From: Bacteroidaceae bacterium
Lineage (GTDB): Bacteria > Bacteroidota > Bacteroidia > Bacteroidales > Bacteroidaceae
DNA length: 35,117 bases
Assembly: GCA_900770705.1 (NCBI GenBank)
Contig: CAAGLF010000105.1
Location: 1-35,117 of the forward strand
Direction: 5' to 3'
Part shown: positions 14,559-21,927 of the stretch, piece after piece
Layout of the letters: each line of letters starts with the position of its first letter
How positions within the stretch are numbered: position 1 is the stretch's first letter
Notes under the pieces: generated by a model
Told to the model about the DNA's origin: nothing
The model's input: the letters and a program-made list of their open reading frames with translations, nothing else
Database searches by the model: none
Program-made: the position numbers and the translations under genes

Positions 14559-15560
14559 CTATTTCTCGACGAACGAGGAGATCTCTATCAAATTTCCGTC
14601 CGGATCCGCCACATAACAGGTACGCTGCCCCCACGGCTCAGTGGTAGGCGGAAAGACAGGTTGGCCACCCATACGGACAGCCCTGGCATATTCTTCGTCC
14701 ACATCGGCGAAGGTGGGAACGTCCATCGAAAGTTCCATCGTACCATTATGACCGACAGGATAGCTGAAACGCCGGTTCACCATAGTCTCAAATTTCGCCC
14801 GAGGGAACATAATAAGACGGAAATCCCCCAAGGTCATCTCCACATTCGGCTCCCCATCCCACGATGTGCTGAACCCGAAAACATCGCGATAGAACGCCAC
14901 CATCGGGGCATTGTCCTCTGTGAACAGACCAATGGTATTGCACGAAAAGCGGGGACGAGGAGCCGCAAGGGACACAAGTCCTTGCTTCATAAAGCGATAA
15001 TACATCTCAATCCGCGGAGGAGAGTCGCTCTGCAACAGCGTAAGCAGTTCCCGAGCAAACTCCAGATGACCAGTACCATTGGCCGTCACGATACGCCCGT
15101 CGGAAACAACCTGCTCATTCACATAGCCCGCTTCATTGGTATAACTCGACCCGCCCCAACTCTTCAACTGCTCCAAACCATTGCCCGTATGACGGACATG
15201 ATTCAGGAAACCTTGGCTCGCCATCCAGGATACAGCATTACAGATAGCCCCTACAATACGGCCACCCTTTATCGCTTTGGACACAATGGAAGACAACACG
15301 CCGGTCCCTGGCTCTTTCCACCCATACCCGCCTACAAGCACCAGCGCAGCATATTCACGGGGCATTGTGTCAAAGGAATAGTCAGGAAGAGTGCGGAAGC
15401 CCGCAGCAGACAGCACGGGCGCAAGCGTAGGCGCCACCACACGATTCACATATTGAGGACACTCGCGGAGGCCGGCCACGTCACTGGACAACGAACCTGC
15501 CAGCAAAGGATACTCGTGATCCGCATACAGTGGGAGAAGAACGTATAAAACCTCTTTCAT
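14559..15560 (-). CDS. DJ-1/PfpI domain fused to a glyoxalase/VOC domain
   Basis: 333 residues from MKEVLYVLLPLYADHEYPLL; the frame is open to 15671 but the extra part overlaps rpsJ and is not similar to the family. Residues 1-175 form a DJ-1/PfpI domain with the acidic residue Glu16, the LVLVGGYGW turn (73-81) and the nucleophile elbow AICNA with Cys108. Residues 206-331 form a VOC domain ending YVADPDGNLIEISS, with Glu327 as a likely metal ligand. Both families include enzymes acting on glyoxals or their adducts, so a stress or detoxification role is possible, but no substrate can be assigned. The start codon lies 11 bases after the U-tract of a terminator (15571-15613). Confidence 0.88.
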   Translation of the reverse strand: MKEVLYVLLPLYADHEYPLLAGSLSSDVAGLRECPQYVNRVVAPTLAPVLSAAGFRTLPDYSFDTMPREYAALVLVGGYGWKEPGTGVLSSIVSKAIKGGRIVGAICNAVSWMASQGFLNHVRHTGNGLEQLKSWGGSSYTNEAGYVNEQVVSDGRIVTANGTGHLEFARELLTLLQSDSPPRIEMYYRFMKQGLVSLAAPRPRFSCNTIGLFTEDNAPMVAFYRDVFGFSTSWDGEPNVEMTLGDFRLIMFPRAKFETMVNRRFSYPVGHNGTMELSMDVPTFADVDEEYARAVRMGGQPVFPPTTEPWGQRTCYVADPDGNLIEISSFVEK

Positions 15561-15570
15561 ATTCTGACTA

Positions 15571-15613
15571 CAAAAAAAGAAAACTCCCGAACAAGAATAA
15601 CCCTGTCCAGGAG
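15571..15613 (-). terminator. intrinsic terminator of the str operon (after rpsJ)
   Basis: In the minus-strand RNA CUCCUGGACA (15604-15613) pairs over all 10 bases with UGUUCGGGAG (15584-15593), two pairs being G-U, around a 10-base loop. TTTTCTTTTTTT (15572-15583) follows at once. It lies 27 bases after the rpsJ stop and only 11 bases before the start of the PfpI-VOC gene, so it may also act as an attenuator of that gene. Confidence 0.8.
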
Positions 15614-15623
15614 CAATAACTCT

Positions 15624-15631
15624 CAAAGATA
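15624..15631 (-). promoter_or_regulatory. possible -7 element for the PfpI-VOC gene
   Basis: TATCTTTG fits TAnnTTTG, but no TTTG is present at the right distance upstream (it would lie inside rpsJ). If it is used, the transcript would begin just before the terminator hairpin at 15613. Confidence 0.3.
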
Positions 15632-15640
15632 TGGTAAAAA

Positions 15641-15946
15641 CTACACCTTGATTTCCACTTCTACACCACAAGGCAGTTCCAACTTCATCAAGGCATCAAC
15701 CGTCTTGGCGGTAGAGCTGTAGATGTCGATGAGACGCTTGTAGGTGGAAACTTCGAACTGTTCGCGGCTCTTCTTGTTAACGAAGGTCGAACGGTTCACC
15801 GTAATAATGCGCTTACGGGTGGGCAGAGGAATAGGACCGCTGACAACAGCACCCGTGGCCTTTACGTTCTTTACTATCTTCTCTGCAGACTTCTCTACGA
15901 GAGAATGATCGTAGGATTTCAGTTTGATGCGGATTTTCTGACTCAT
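15641..15946 (-). CDS. rpsJ: 30S ribosomal protein S10 (uS10)
   Basis: 101 residues. MSQKIRIKLKSYDHSLVEKS and the PLPTRKRIITVNRSTFVNKK block are diagnostic. uS10 is a 30S head protein and also, with NusB, part of the transcription antitermination complex. It is the last gene of the rpsL-rpsG-fusA-rpsJ unit; the usual next gene, rplC, is displaced by about 6.5 kb. A hairpin lies in the fusA-rpsJ gap. Confidence 0.98.
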   Translation of the reverse strand: MSQKIRIKLKSYDHSLVEKSAEKIVKNVKATGAVVSGPIPLPTRKRIITVNRSTFVNKKSREQFEVSTYKRLIDIYSSTAKTVDALMKLELPCGVEVEIKV

Positions 15947-15975
15947 TTTCTATAAAAACATTTGATAATCTCAGT

Positions 15976-16015
15976 GAGTAGGGCGGGCTAAGAGTCATTC
16001 GTTAGCCCGCCACTC
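15976..16015 (-). promoter_or_regulatory. hairpin in the fusA-rpsJ gap
   Basis: GGCGGGCTAA (15982-15991) and TTAGCCCGCC (16002-16011) form a perfect 10 bp stem with a 10-base loop, extended by GAGT/ACTC after a two-base bulge. No U-tract follows directly in the operon direction. It may be a processing site, a partial terminator or a translational control site for rpsJ. Confidence 0.6.
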
Positions 16016-16034
16016 AACAGAGCATTGAAGTTGA

Positions 16035-18155
16035 TTACTTGATCAAGTCTACACGACCTTTCACTTCTTCCAGCACAGCCTTAGCGATAGAGCTGGATAC
16101 AGGTGAGTGGTGATCGTACTGCATAGAGCTGGTGGCACGACCAGAAGTGATGGTACGCAAAGCGGTAACATAACCGAACATCTCGGCCAGAGGCACCTGC
16201 GCCTTCACGATACGTGCACCACTACGGCTGCTTTCCATTCCTTCTACCTGGCCACGACGCTTGTTCAAGTCGCCGATGACGTCACCCATATTCTCTTCAG
16301 GTGTTACCACCTCAAGCTTCATAATCGGCTCCATCAGCACAGGACCAGCCTGCGAACAAGCATTCTTGTAAGCCTGGAGAGCTGCGATTTCGAAGGACAA
16401 CTGATCGGAGTCAACGGGATGGAACGAGCCATCAAGCAACTCTACCTTCAGGCTGTCAAGGGGATAACCACCAAGGACACCACTCTTCATCGCATTCTCA
16501 AAGCCCTTCTGTACAGAGGGGATGAACTCCTTGGGAATGTTACCACCGGTCACCTTGTTGACAAACTGCAGACCACCTTCCTTGAAGTCTTCGTCCACAG
16601 GACCCACATTGACGATGATATCAGCGAACTTTCCGCGACCACCGGACTGCTTCTTGTAAACCTCTCGCAGGTTGACAGTCTTCGTGATGGCTTCCTTATA
16701 GTTCACCTGAGGCTTACCCTGATTACATTCCACCTTAAACTCACGCTTCAGACGGTCAATAATGATGTCGAGGTGGAGCTCACCCATACCAGAGATAACG
16801 GTCTGGCCGCTCTGCTCATCGGTACGAACGGTGAAGGTAGGATCCTCTTCTGCGAGCTTGGCAAGTCCATTGGAAAGCTTGTCGAGGTCCTTCTGAGTCT
16901 TGGGCTCTACAGCGATACCAATAACAGGATCGGGGAAGTCCATAGACTCAAGTACGATGGGTGCGTCCTCGTCTGCGAGCGTGTCACCGGTACGGATGTC
17001 CTTGAAGCCTACACCTGCGCCGATATCTCCGGCAGATACCAGTTCAACAGGGTTCTGGTGGTTGGAGTGCATCTGGAACAGACGGCTCACACGCTCCTTC
17101 TTGCCGGAACGCACATTGTAGATATAGGAGCCGGCTTCCACTTTACCGGAATATACGCGGAAAAAGGTCAAACGGCCCACGTAGGGGTCGGTAGCAATCT
17201 TGAATGCAAGGGCTGCAGTTTTCTCTTCCTCGCTCGGCTTGCGGTCCTCTTCCTCGCCAGTCTCGGGATTGGTACCCACGATGTTGGGCGTATCCAGCGG
17301 AGAGGGAAGGAACATACAAACGTAGTCGAGCAGTGTCTGCACACCTTTGTTCTTGAAGGAGGAACCACAAGTCATCGGCACGATGTCCAATGCCAGAGTT
17401 CCCTTGCGGATAGCAGCAATGATTTCTTCTTCGGTCAGGCTGTCGGGATCCTCGAAATACTTCTCCATCAAGGTCTCGTCCTGCTCTGCAGCGAGTTCAA
17501 TCATTTTGCCACGCCATTCCTCACACTCTGCCTTGAGTTCTTCCGGAATCTCCTCAATGTCGTATTCAGCACCCATTGTCTCATCGTGCCAAAGGATAGC
17601 CTTCATCTTGATGAGGTCAACGATTCCTCTGAACTTCTCCTCTGCACCGATAGGTACGGAGATAACACAGGGAGTGGCACCGAGCACATCCTTCATCTGA
17701 CGTACAACTTCAAAGAAGTCCGCCCCCGAGCGGTCCATCTTGTTCACGTAACCGATACGGGGTACATTGTACTTGTCTGCCTGACGCCATACGGTCTCGG
17801 ACTGAGGCTCCACACCGCCTACAGCGCAGTAAGTGGCCACAGCGCCATCGAGCACACGCAAGGAGCGCTCCACTTCGGCCGTGAAGTCCACGTGACCCGG
17901 AGTGTCAATCAGGTTGAACTTGTATTTATTGCCATTCCACGTCCAATAAGCAGTGGTGGCAGCAGAGGTAATGGTGATACCGCGTTCCTGCTCCTGAGCC
18001 ATCCAGTCCATTGTGGCGCCACCATCGTGCACCTCACCGATCTTGTGAGTCTTTCCGGTATAGAAGAGAATACGCTCGGAAGTCGTCGTCTTACCGGCAT
18101 CGATGTGTGCCATAATACCGATATTACGAGTCAAATGTAAATCTTGCTTTGCCAT
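16035..18155 (-). CDS. fusA: elongation factor G
   Basis: 706 residues. EF-G is the translocation GTPase. G1 AHIDAGKT lies at residues 16-23, followed by RGITITSAATT (G2), DTPGHVDF (G3) and NKMD (G4). Domains II to V are complete, ending in VKGRVDLIK. It is of normal length. It lies 14 bases after rpsG. No substitution points to fusidic acid resistance by inspection, but I did not align the full sequence. Confidence 0.98.
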   Translation of the reverse strand: MAKQDLHLTRNIGIMAHIDAGKTTTSERILFYTGKTHKIGEVHDGGATMDWMAQEQERGITITSAATTAYWTWNGNKYKFNLIDTPGHVDFTAEVERSLRVLDGAVATYCAVGGVEPQSETVWRQADKYNVPRIGYVNKMDRSGADFFEVVRQMKDVLGATPCVISVPIGAEEKFRGIVDLIKMKAILWHDETMGAEYDIEEIPEELKAECEEWRGKMIELAAEQDETLMEKYFEDPDSLTEEEIIAAIRKGTLALDIVPMTCGSSFKNKGVQTLLDYVCMFLPSPLDTPNIVGTNPETGEEEDRKPSEEEKTAALAFKIATDPYVGRLTFFRVYSGKVEAGSYIYNVRSGKKERVSRLFQMHSNHQNPVELVSAGDIGAGVGFKDIRTGDTLADEDAPIVLESMDFPDPVIGIAVEPKTQKDLDKLSNGLAKLAEEDPTFTVRTDEQSGQTVISGMGELHLDIIIDRLKREFKVECNQGKPQVNYKEAITKTVNLREVYKKQSGGRGKFADIIVNVGPVDEDFKEGGLQFVNKVTGGNIPKEFIPSVQKGFENAMKSGVLGGYPLDSLKVELLDGSFHPVDSDQLSFEIAALQAYKNACSQAGPVLMEPIMKLEVVTPEENMGDVIGDLNKRRGQVEGMESSRSGARIVKAQVPLAEMFGYVTALRTITSGRATSSMQYDHHSPVSSSIAKAVLEEVKGRVDLIK

Positions 18156-18169
18156 TGTCTTGCTATTTA

Positions 18170-18646
18170 TTAGAAGCGGAAGTGAGCGAATGCGCGGTTA
18201 GCCTCGGCCATACGGTGCATATCTTCTTTACGCTTGAAGGCACCGCCCTGTTCGTTATAAGCATCCATTATCTCGGCAGCCAGCTTGTCAGCCATAGTCT
18301 TTCCGCCGCGCTTGCGGGCATAACCGATCATATTCTTCATAGAGACAGACTCCTTACGGTCGGGACGGATTTCCGTCGGAACCTGGAAAGTCGCGCCACC
18401 GATACGACGGCTCTTCACTTCCACCTGCGGAGTGATCTTATCCAGAGCAGCCTTCCAGATTTCAAGGGCAGGCTTCTCCTGATCTTTCATTCTCTCACCA
18501 ACGATTTCGAGAGCCTTGTAGAAGATTTCGTAGGAAATGTTCTTCTTGCCGTCATACATCAGGTGATTCACGAACTTGGACACCTTCTGGTCTCCGTAAA
18601 CGGGATCCGGCAGGACCAGACGTTTTTTGGGTTTAGCTTTTCTCAT
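18170..18646 (-). CDS. rpsG: 30S ribosomal protein S7 (uS7)
   Basis: 158 residues beginning MRKAKPKKRLVLPDPVYGDQ, with PTEIRPDRKESVSMKNMIGY in the middle and the C-terminal HRMAEANRAFAHFRF. uS7 nucleates assembly of the 30S head and lines the E site. It lies 94 bases after rpsL; I see no promoter in that gap. Confidence 0.98.
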   Translation of the reverse strand: MRKAKPKKRLVLPDPVYGDQKVSKFVNHLMYDGKKNISYEIFYKALEIVGERMKDQEKPALEIWKAALDKITPQVEVKSRRIGGATFQVPTEIRPDRKESVSMKNMIGYARKRGGKTMADKLAAEIMDAYNEQGGAFKRKEDMHRMAEANRAFAHFRF

Positions 18647-18740
18647 TGCTTGTTGATAATTGGTTGTTTAGGGCTGCATACAACGTTCTTCAATTCCCCC
18701 TCGGGATATTTACTCAACCGCTTTTGCAAACCAAATTAAA

Positions 18741-19124
<384 letters not shown>

Positions 19125-19207
19125 TTTGTTTTGATTTTTAGTTTGTTATATATTATAATTTGTTTTATTGCGTGTTTTCGTAGGCGCACAATACGCCTTT
19201 CGGGCTG

Positions 19208-19238
19208 CAAAGTTAGCAAGAAATATCCATTCAACAAA
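19208..19238 (-). promoter_or_regulatory. promoter of the str operon (rpsL)
   Basis: TTTG (19235-19238), a 19 bp spacer and TAACTTTG (19208-19215) on the minus strand match the Bacteroidota consensus. Transcription would begin near 19201, about 76 bases before rpsL. Confidence 0.8.
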
Positions 19239-19366
19239 GGCTTCCGGTATTTTAATTTTTCCGACAACCACCAAAATAAGAGCCTTCAGCATATACAACG
19301 GAGAAACCGCCTGCAACATACACGCACTTTCTTCCGAGAAAAAATCCCTTTTTGCCGCATAAATTT

Positions 19367-19417
19367 CTCCTGCCGGGGAGCCAAAACTGCGTTCCCAGGC
19401 GCCTTCCCCGCCAGGAG
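19367..19417. other. long inverted repeat between ddh and rpsL
   Basis: CTCCTGCCGGGGA (19367-19379) and TCCCCGCCAGGAG (19405-19417) pair over 13 bp with one mismatch around a 25-base loop. On the minus strand, T-rich sequence (GGGATTTTTTC) follows about 18 bases later. It could be a second terminator, or part of a small RNA; neither is shown. Confidence 0.45.
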
Positions 19418-19489
19418 TCTATCATATTATTATCTATCAGGTATTTGCACCAGGACTCAAAAGCTCGCCCCTCCTCCCCTTCGAAAACA

Positions 19490-19528
19490 AGCGGGGCTTC
19501 GGGTATCACAATCCCCCGAAGCCCCGCT
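19490..19528 (-). terminator. intrinsic terminator of ddh
   Basis: AGCGGGGCTTCGGG and CCCGAAGCCCCGCT (19515-19528 and 19490-19503) form a perfect 14 bp stem with an 11-base loop; TGTTTTC follows in the minus-strand direction. It lies 19 bases after the ddh stop. Confidence 0.85.
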
Positions 19529-19546
19529 CCTACACCTATTATATGA

Positions 19547-20446
19547 CTATACGAGATGTGCTATCAGCTCCTCGCGTTCGCCAGGAAGCAGGTCAATAAC
19601 CGGTATCTCCACCATCGTGTAGCAACCAGGCTGTTGCTTCATCGTGGCGCGTGCCACGCACACCAGCACCTGACCCGTCAAAGCAGGATTGTTGATCTGC
19701 ATCTTGAATTCGAAGAGCTGGTTCTGCGTCTTACCACTGACACCTTTGCGCGTCAGACTGACACCATGCCCCATATCAATCACATCATCCACGCAGGGCA
19801 CCTCGACGACATGCGTTTCATCATTGACGAAGTAGGCATCGGCCTTGATAGCGGTCGCCACCTCTTCGTAAGTATACCCCTCCTCTATCTCGACATACAC
19901 CATACGGCGATGAAGCCCCGTACCTACGGGTATCGTCATCGAGAGGGCCGCCTTCACACCGGGAATAGCCTTCACGGCCACCGTGTGCCCCATACTCATA
20001 CCAGGACCAAAGTTGGTATAGCTTACTCCCTTCGGCGCTATGGCCTGCAGCAGGGTACGTACCACCGAGTCACTGCCTGGATCCCAGCCGGCCGAGATAA
20101 TACTGACAGCCTTCCCAGCCTTGGCACTCTCGTCGAGAGAGCGGCGCAGGTTGACAATCTTCGTATGAATATCGAAGCTGTCCACCGTATTGATTCCCAG
20201 TGCAAGTATCTCTTTTGCATACTGCTCCACACTACGGGTCGGGGTTGCCAATATGGCCACATCCACGGCCTCCAACTCCCTAATATCGGTTACCACCGGA
20301 TAGTTCTCCAACTCACGGGGCTGCTGTCCCACAGCTTTCCGACGCACTACGCCGGCCACCTCGAAATCAGGTGCAGCCTCCAGCGCCTCCAAGGTGTAGC
20401 GACCGATGTTGCCATAACCCACGATCGCTGCTCTTATTTTCTTCAT
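19547..20446 (-). CDS. ddh: meso-diaminopimelate D-dehydrogenase
   Basis: 299 residues. Ddh makes meso-diaminopimelate in one step from tetrahydrodipicolinate, ammonia and NADPH, feeding lysine and peptidoglycan synthesis. The N-terminal Rossmann motif is VGYGNIGRYT (9-18). The substrate-site blocks SAGWDPGSDS and FGPGMSMGHTVAVK are family signatures. The length is normal. The gene lies after rpsU, from which it is separated by a terminator; no good promoter is visible in the 42 bases that remain, so its expression may depend on read-through or on a weak promoter (TATCACCTTG near 20461-20470). Confidence 0.95.
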   Translation of the reverse strand: MKKIRAAIVGYGNIGRYTLEALEAAPDFEVAGVVRRKAVGQQPRELENYPVVTDIRELEAVDVAILATPTRSVEQYAKEILALGINTVDSFDIHTKIVNLRRSLDESAKAGKAVSIISAGWDPGSDSVVRTLLQAIAPKGVSYTNFGPGMSMGHTVAVKAIPGVKAALSMTIPVGTGLHRRMVYVEIEEGYTYEEVATAIKADAYFVNDETHVVEVPCVDDVIDMGHGVSLTRKGVSGKTQNQLFEFKMQINNPALTGQVLVCVARATMKQQPGCYTMVEIPVIDLLPGEREELIAHLV

Positions 20447-20488
20447 GTTTTTGGTTTTACAAGGTGATACTTCGTAAATTCACTTGCC

Positions 20489-20530
20489 AAAAAAGGATGT
20501 TCACCACACAATCGGTAGCTAACATCCTTT
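20489..20530 (-). terminator. intrinsic terminator of rpsU
   Basis: AAAGGATGTT and AACATCCTTT (arms 20521-20530 and 20492-20501) form a perfect 10 bp stem; the minus-strand RNA continues with TTTTTT. It lies 50 bases after the rpsU stop. Confidence 0.8.
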
Positions 20531-20580
20531 CAGTCTATTCCTTTCGTACGAGGGAATGGTTGTTCGTGCCGCGAAGAAAT

Positions 20581-20775
20581 TCAGTCTTCGGCGTTCTGTC
20601 TGAGTTGCTGTACATACACAGCGTGCTCCATAGCCAAACGCTTGAGGACACTAGGCTTGTCGAACTGCTGACGACGACGAAGCTCTCTCACGATACCGGT
20701 TTTCTCGAACTTTCTCTTAAATTTCTTCAAGGCGCGTTCAATGTTTTCGCCTTCTTTTACGGGTACTACAATCAT
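20581..20775 (-). CDS. rpsU: 30S ribosomal protein S21 (bS21)
   Basis: 64 residues from MIVVPVKEGENIERALKKFK; the frame is open upstream to 20889 without likeness to S21. The basic helix region VRELRRRQQFDKPSVLKRLA is diagnostic. In Bacteroidota bS21 helps hide the anti-Shine-Dalgarno end of 16S rRNA, which fits the lack of Shine-Dalgarno sites in this window. In some relatives rpsU itself has a Shine-Dalgarno sequence for feedback control; here the bases just before the ATG are ACAAAAA and I see none. Monocistronic, with its own promoter and terminator. Confidence 0.96.
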   Translation of the reverse strand: MIVVPVKEGENIERALKKFKRKFEKTGIVRELRRRQQFDKPSVLKRLAMEHAVYVQQLRQNAED

Positions 20776-20850
20776 TTTTTGTCGAAATGTTTTTATTTTG
20801 TTATTATTTTCTTTCGCATTCACGCAGGCGCACCTGCCTTTTGCAGGGTG

Positions 20851-20880
20851 CAAAATTACAGATTTATTTTCATCTGCAAG
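20851..20880 (-). promoter_or_regulatory. probable rpsU promoter
   Basis: The -7 element TAATTTTG (20851-20858) fits the consensus; CTTG (20877-20880) is a weak -33 at 18 bp. The leader of about 70 bases contains a short hairpin GCAGG-UGCG-CCUGC (20824-20837) with a UNCG-type loop. Confidence 0.5.
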
Positions 20881-20905
20881 ATAAAACACGCTTTTTTTTC
20901 ACCAC

Positions 20906-20932
20906 AAAGGCCGGATTTAACGCTCCGACCTT
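20906..20932 (-). terminator. hairpin downstream of the NlpC/P60 gene
   Basis: AAGGCCGGA (20907-20915) and TCCGACCTT (20924-20932) form a 9 bp stem in the minus-strand RNA with one G-U pair and an 8-base loop. It lies about 43 bases after the NlpC/P60 stop. There is no U-tract on that strand. The left arm includes AAAGGCCGGATTT (20906-20918), identical to the core of array B. Confidence 0.45.
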
Positions 20933-20974
20933 TCTTTTTCCGCCAGTTCTGAGGGATAAGACCACTGCACGGGC

Positions 20975-21523
20975 TTACTTTTCGCTCTCCAATATCCTTC
21001 GGGCTCCGATGTAGCGGTTCCGGTAGTAGGGCATACTGTAGTCGTCGACCTTGATACCCGTGCGGCTGGCGTGTATGAACTTGAAATTGTTGGATACGGG
21101 GTCCACTTCGGTCACAATGCCCACGTGTCCCACCGATTTCGAGGAGCGAGAGCCGCCGAAGAACACGAGATCTCCCTTCTTCAGCGCCGCCTTGTCCGTC
21201 ACGGGCACTCCCTCTCCGTACTGACTGCGCGAGGAACGCGTTAGGCTGATGTTCTCCTTCTTATAGACATAGTTGGTAAATCCGGAACAATCGAAGCCTT
21301 TCGGTCCGCTGTGGCCGGCACGATAGCGGACGCCCAAATACTGCATAGCTGTCCGCACGATGGCTTCACCGCTGGTCGATTTGGAGCTATCGGGCTTCGC
21401 CGCAGCCGTCACGGGGTGATTGCCTTGCGCACCGTACACGCGGCTCTGCCCGACAATGCCGGCGGCCGTTGCCGTCAGCGTTGCAGAGAGAGTAAACAAG
21501 AGTATCAATGCGTAGGTTTTCAC
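20975..21523 (-). CDS. secreted NlpC/P60 cell-wall hydrolase
   Basis: 182 residues if it begins at the GTG at 21523, which gives a good signal peptide (VKTYALILLFTLSATLTATA then AG). No ATG lies near; the frame is open to 21745 but the upstream part is cysteine- and arginine-rich and not similar to the family. The catalytic triad is visible: Cys79 in GFDCSGFTNYVY, His133 in GHVGIVTE and His151 in FIHAS. Such enzymes cut peptide bonds in the peptidoglycan stem in the periplasm. It is a single gene with a weak promoter-like site at 21568-21599. Confidence 0.88.
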   Translation of the reverse strand: MKTYALILLFTLSATLTATAAGIVGQSRVYGAQGNHPVTAAAKPDSSKSTSGEAIVRTAMQYLGVRYRAGHSGPKGFDCSGFTNYVYKKENISLTRSSRSQYGEGVPVTDKAALKKGDLVFFGGSRSSKSVGHVGIVTEVDPVSNNFKFIHASRTGIKVDDYSMPYYRNRYIGARRILESEK

Positions 21524-21567
21524 GTGGCTGCCTATATATAATAAGGAGTGTTTGCAAATCACGTCCG

Positions 21568-21599
21568 CGAAATTAGCAAAAACTCCGGTTTCCGCCAAC
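21568..21599 (-). promoter_or_regulatory. possible promoter of the NlpC/P60 gene
   Basis: TAATTTCG (21568-21575) has one mismatch to TAnnTTTG, and GTTG (21596-21599) lies 20 bases upstream. This is near the GTG start (leader about 38 bases), which supports that start. Confidence 0.4.
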
Positions 21600-21853
21600 C
21601 CTTTCCTTGATTTTTTAGAAATGTAAACATTCGGAAGACAGGCGCATATACTATTTTCGCACACACCCACCCTCCTGTGTGCAAAATCTACACCCCGTAC
21701 GAAACGAGTCTGGCGCGATAAAGCTACGCTCTCCGCTCTCCCCAATCTCCAAGGCAGCAGTCCGCCACTGCGTTACCCGCCTGTAGGGTCGTTGGTGACT
21801 TCTCCGCTTCCTTGTTCCGCGGCCACAGGTCTGCGAGCCGTCGCATACGAAAA

Positions 21854-21885
21854 GTCCCGCACCTTCCATCCGGAAGATACGGGAC
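21854..21885 (-). terminator. terminator of the OmpA-family gene
   Basis: GTCCCG (21854-21859) pairs with CGGGAC (21880-21885), and CTTCC with GGAAG inside, with a small internal loop between. ACTTTTC follows on the minus strand and CTGTTTTTTC on the plus strand, so it can work in both directions. Confidence 0.65.
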
Positions 21886-21927
21886 CTGTTTTTTCAAGTC
21901 AGCGCCTCAAGCGGAGACGCGGCCTGA

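Larger units (their letters stand above)
19125..19546. other. intergenic region rpsL-ddh (422 bp)
   Basis: No gene is supported. It holds the rpsL leader (about 76 bases, with a small hairpin AGGCG/CGCCT at 19182-19198), the rpsL promoter, a 13 bp inverted repeat with one mismatch (19367-19417), and the ddh terminator (19490-19528). Confidence 0.8.
21524..21927. other. intergenic region NlpC/P60-ompA (404 bp)
   Basis: It holds a weak promoter for the NlpC/P60 gene, an inverted repeat GCACACA/TGTGTGC (about 21658-21681) and the OmpA-gene terminator (21854-21885). A 72-codon frame at 21651-21869 overlaps the terminator and is not supported. I see nothing else. Confidence 0.7.

Noticed and set aside
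16107..18140. 677-codon plus-strand open frame opposite fusA
   Set aside because: Shadow of the EF-G gene; His- and Leu-rich translation typical of antisense frames.
21690..21830. Possible tRNA-like region
   Set aside because: No T-arm consensus and no cloverleaf could be drawn on either strand.
21651..21869. 72-codon minus-strand frame between ompA and the NlpC/P60 gene
   Set aside because: It overlaps the ompA terminator and has an implausible composition.
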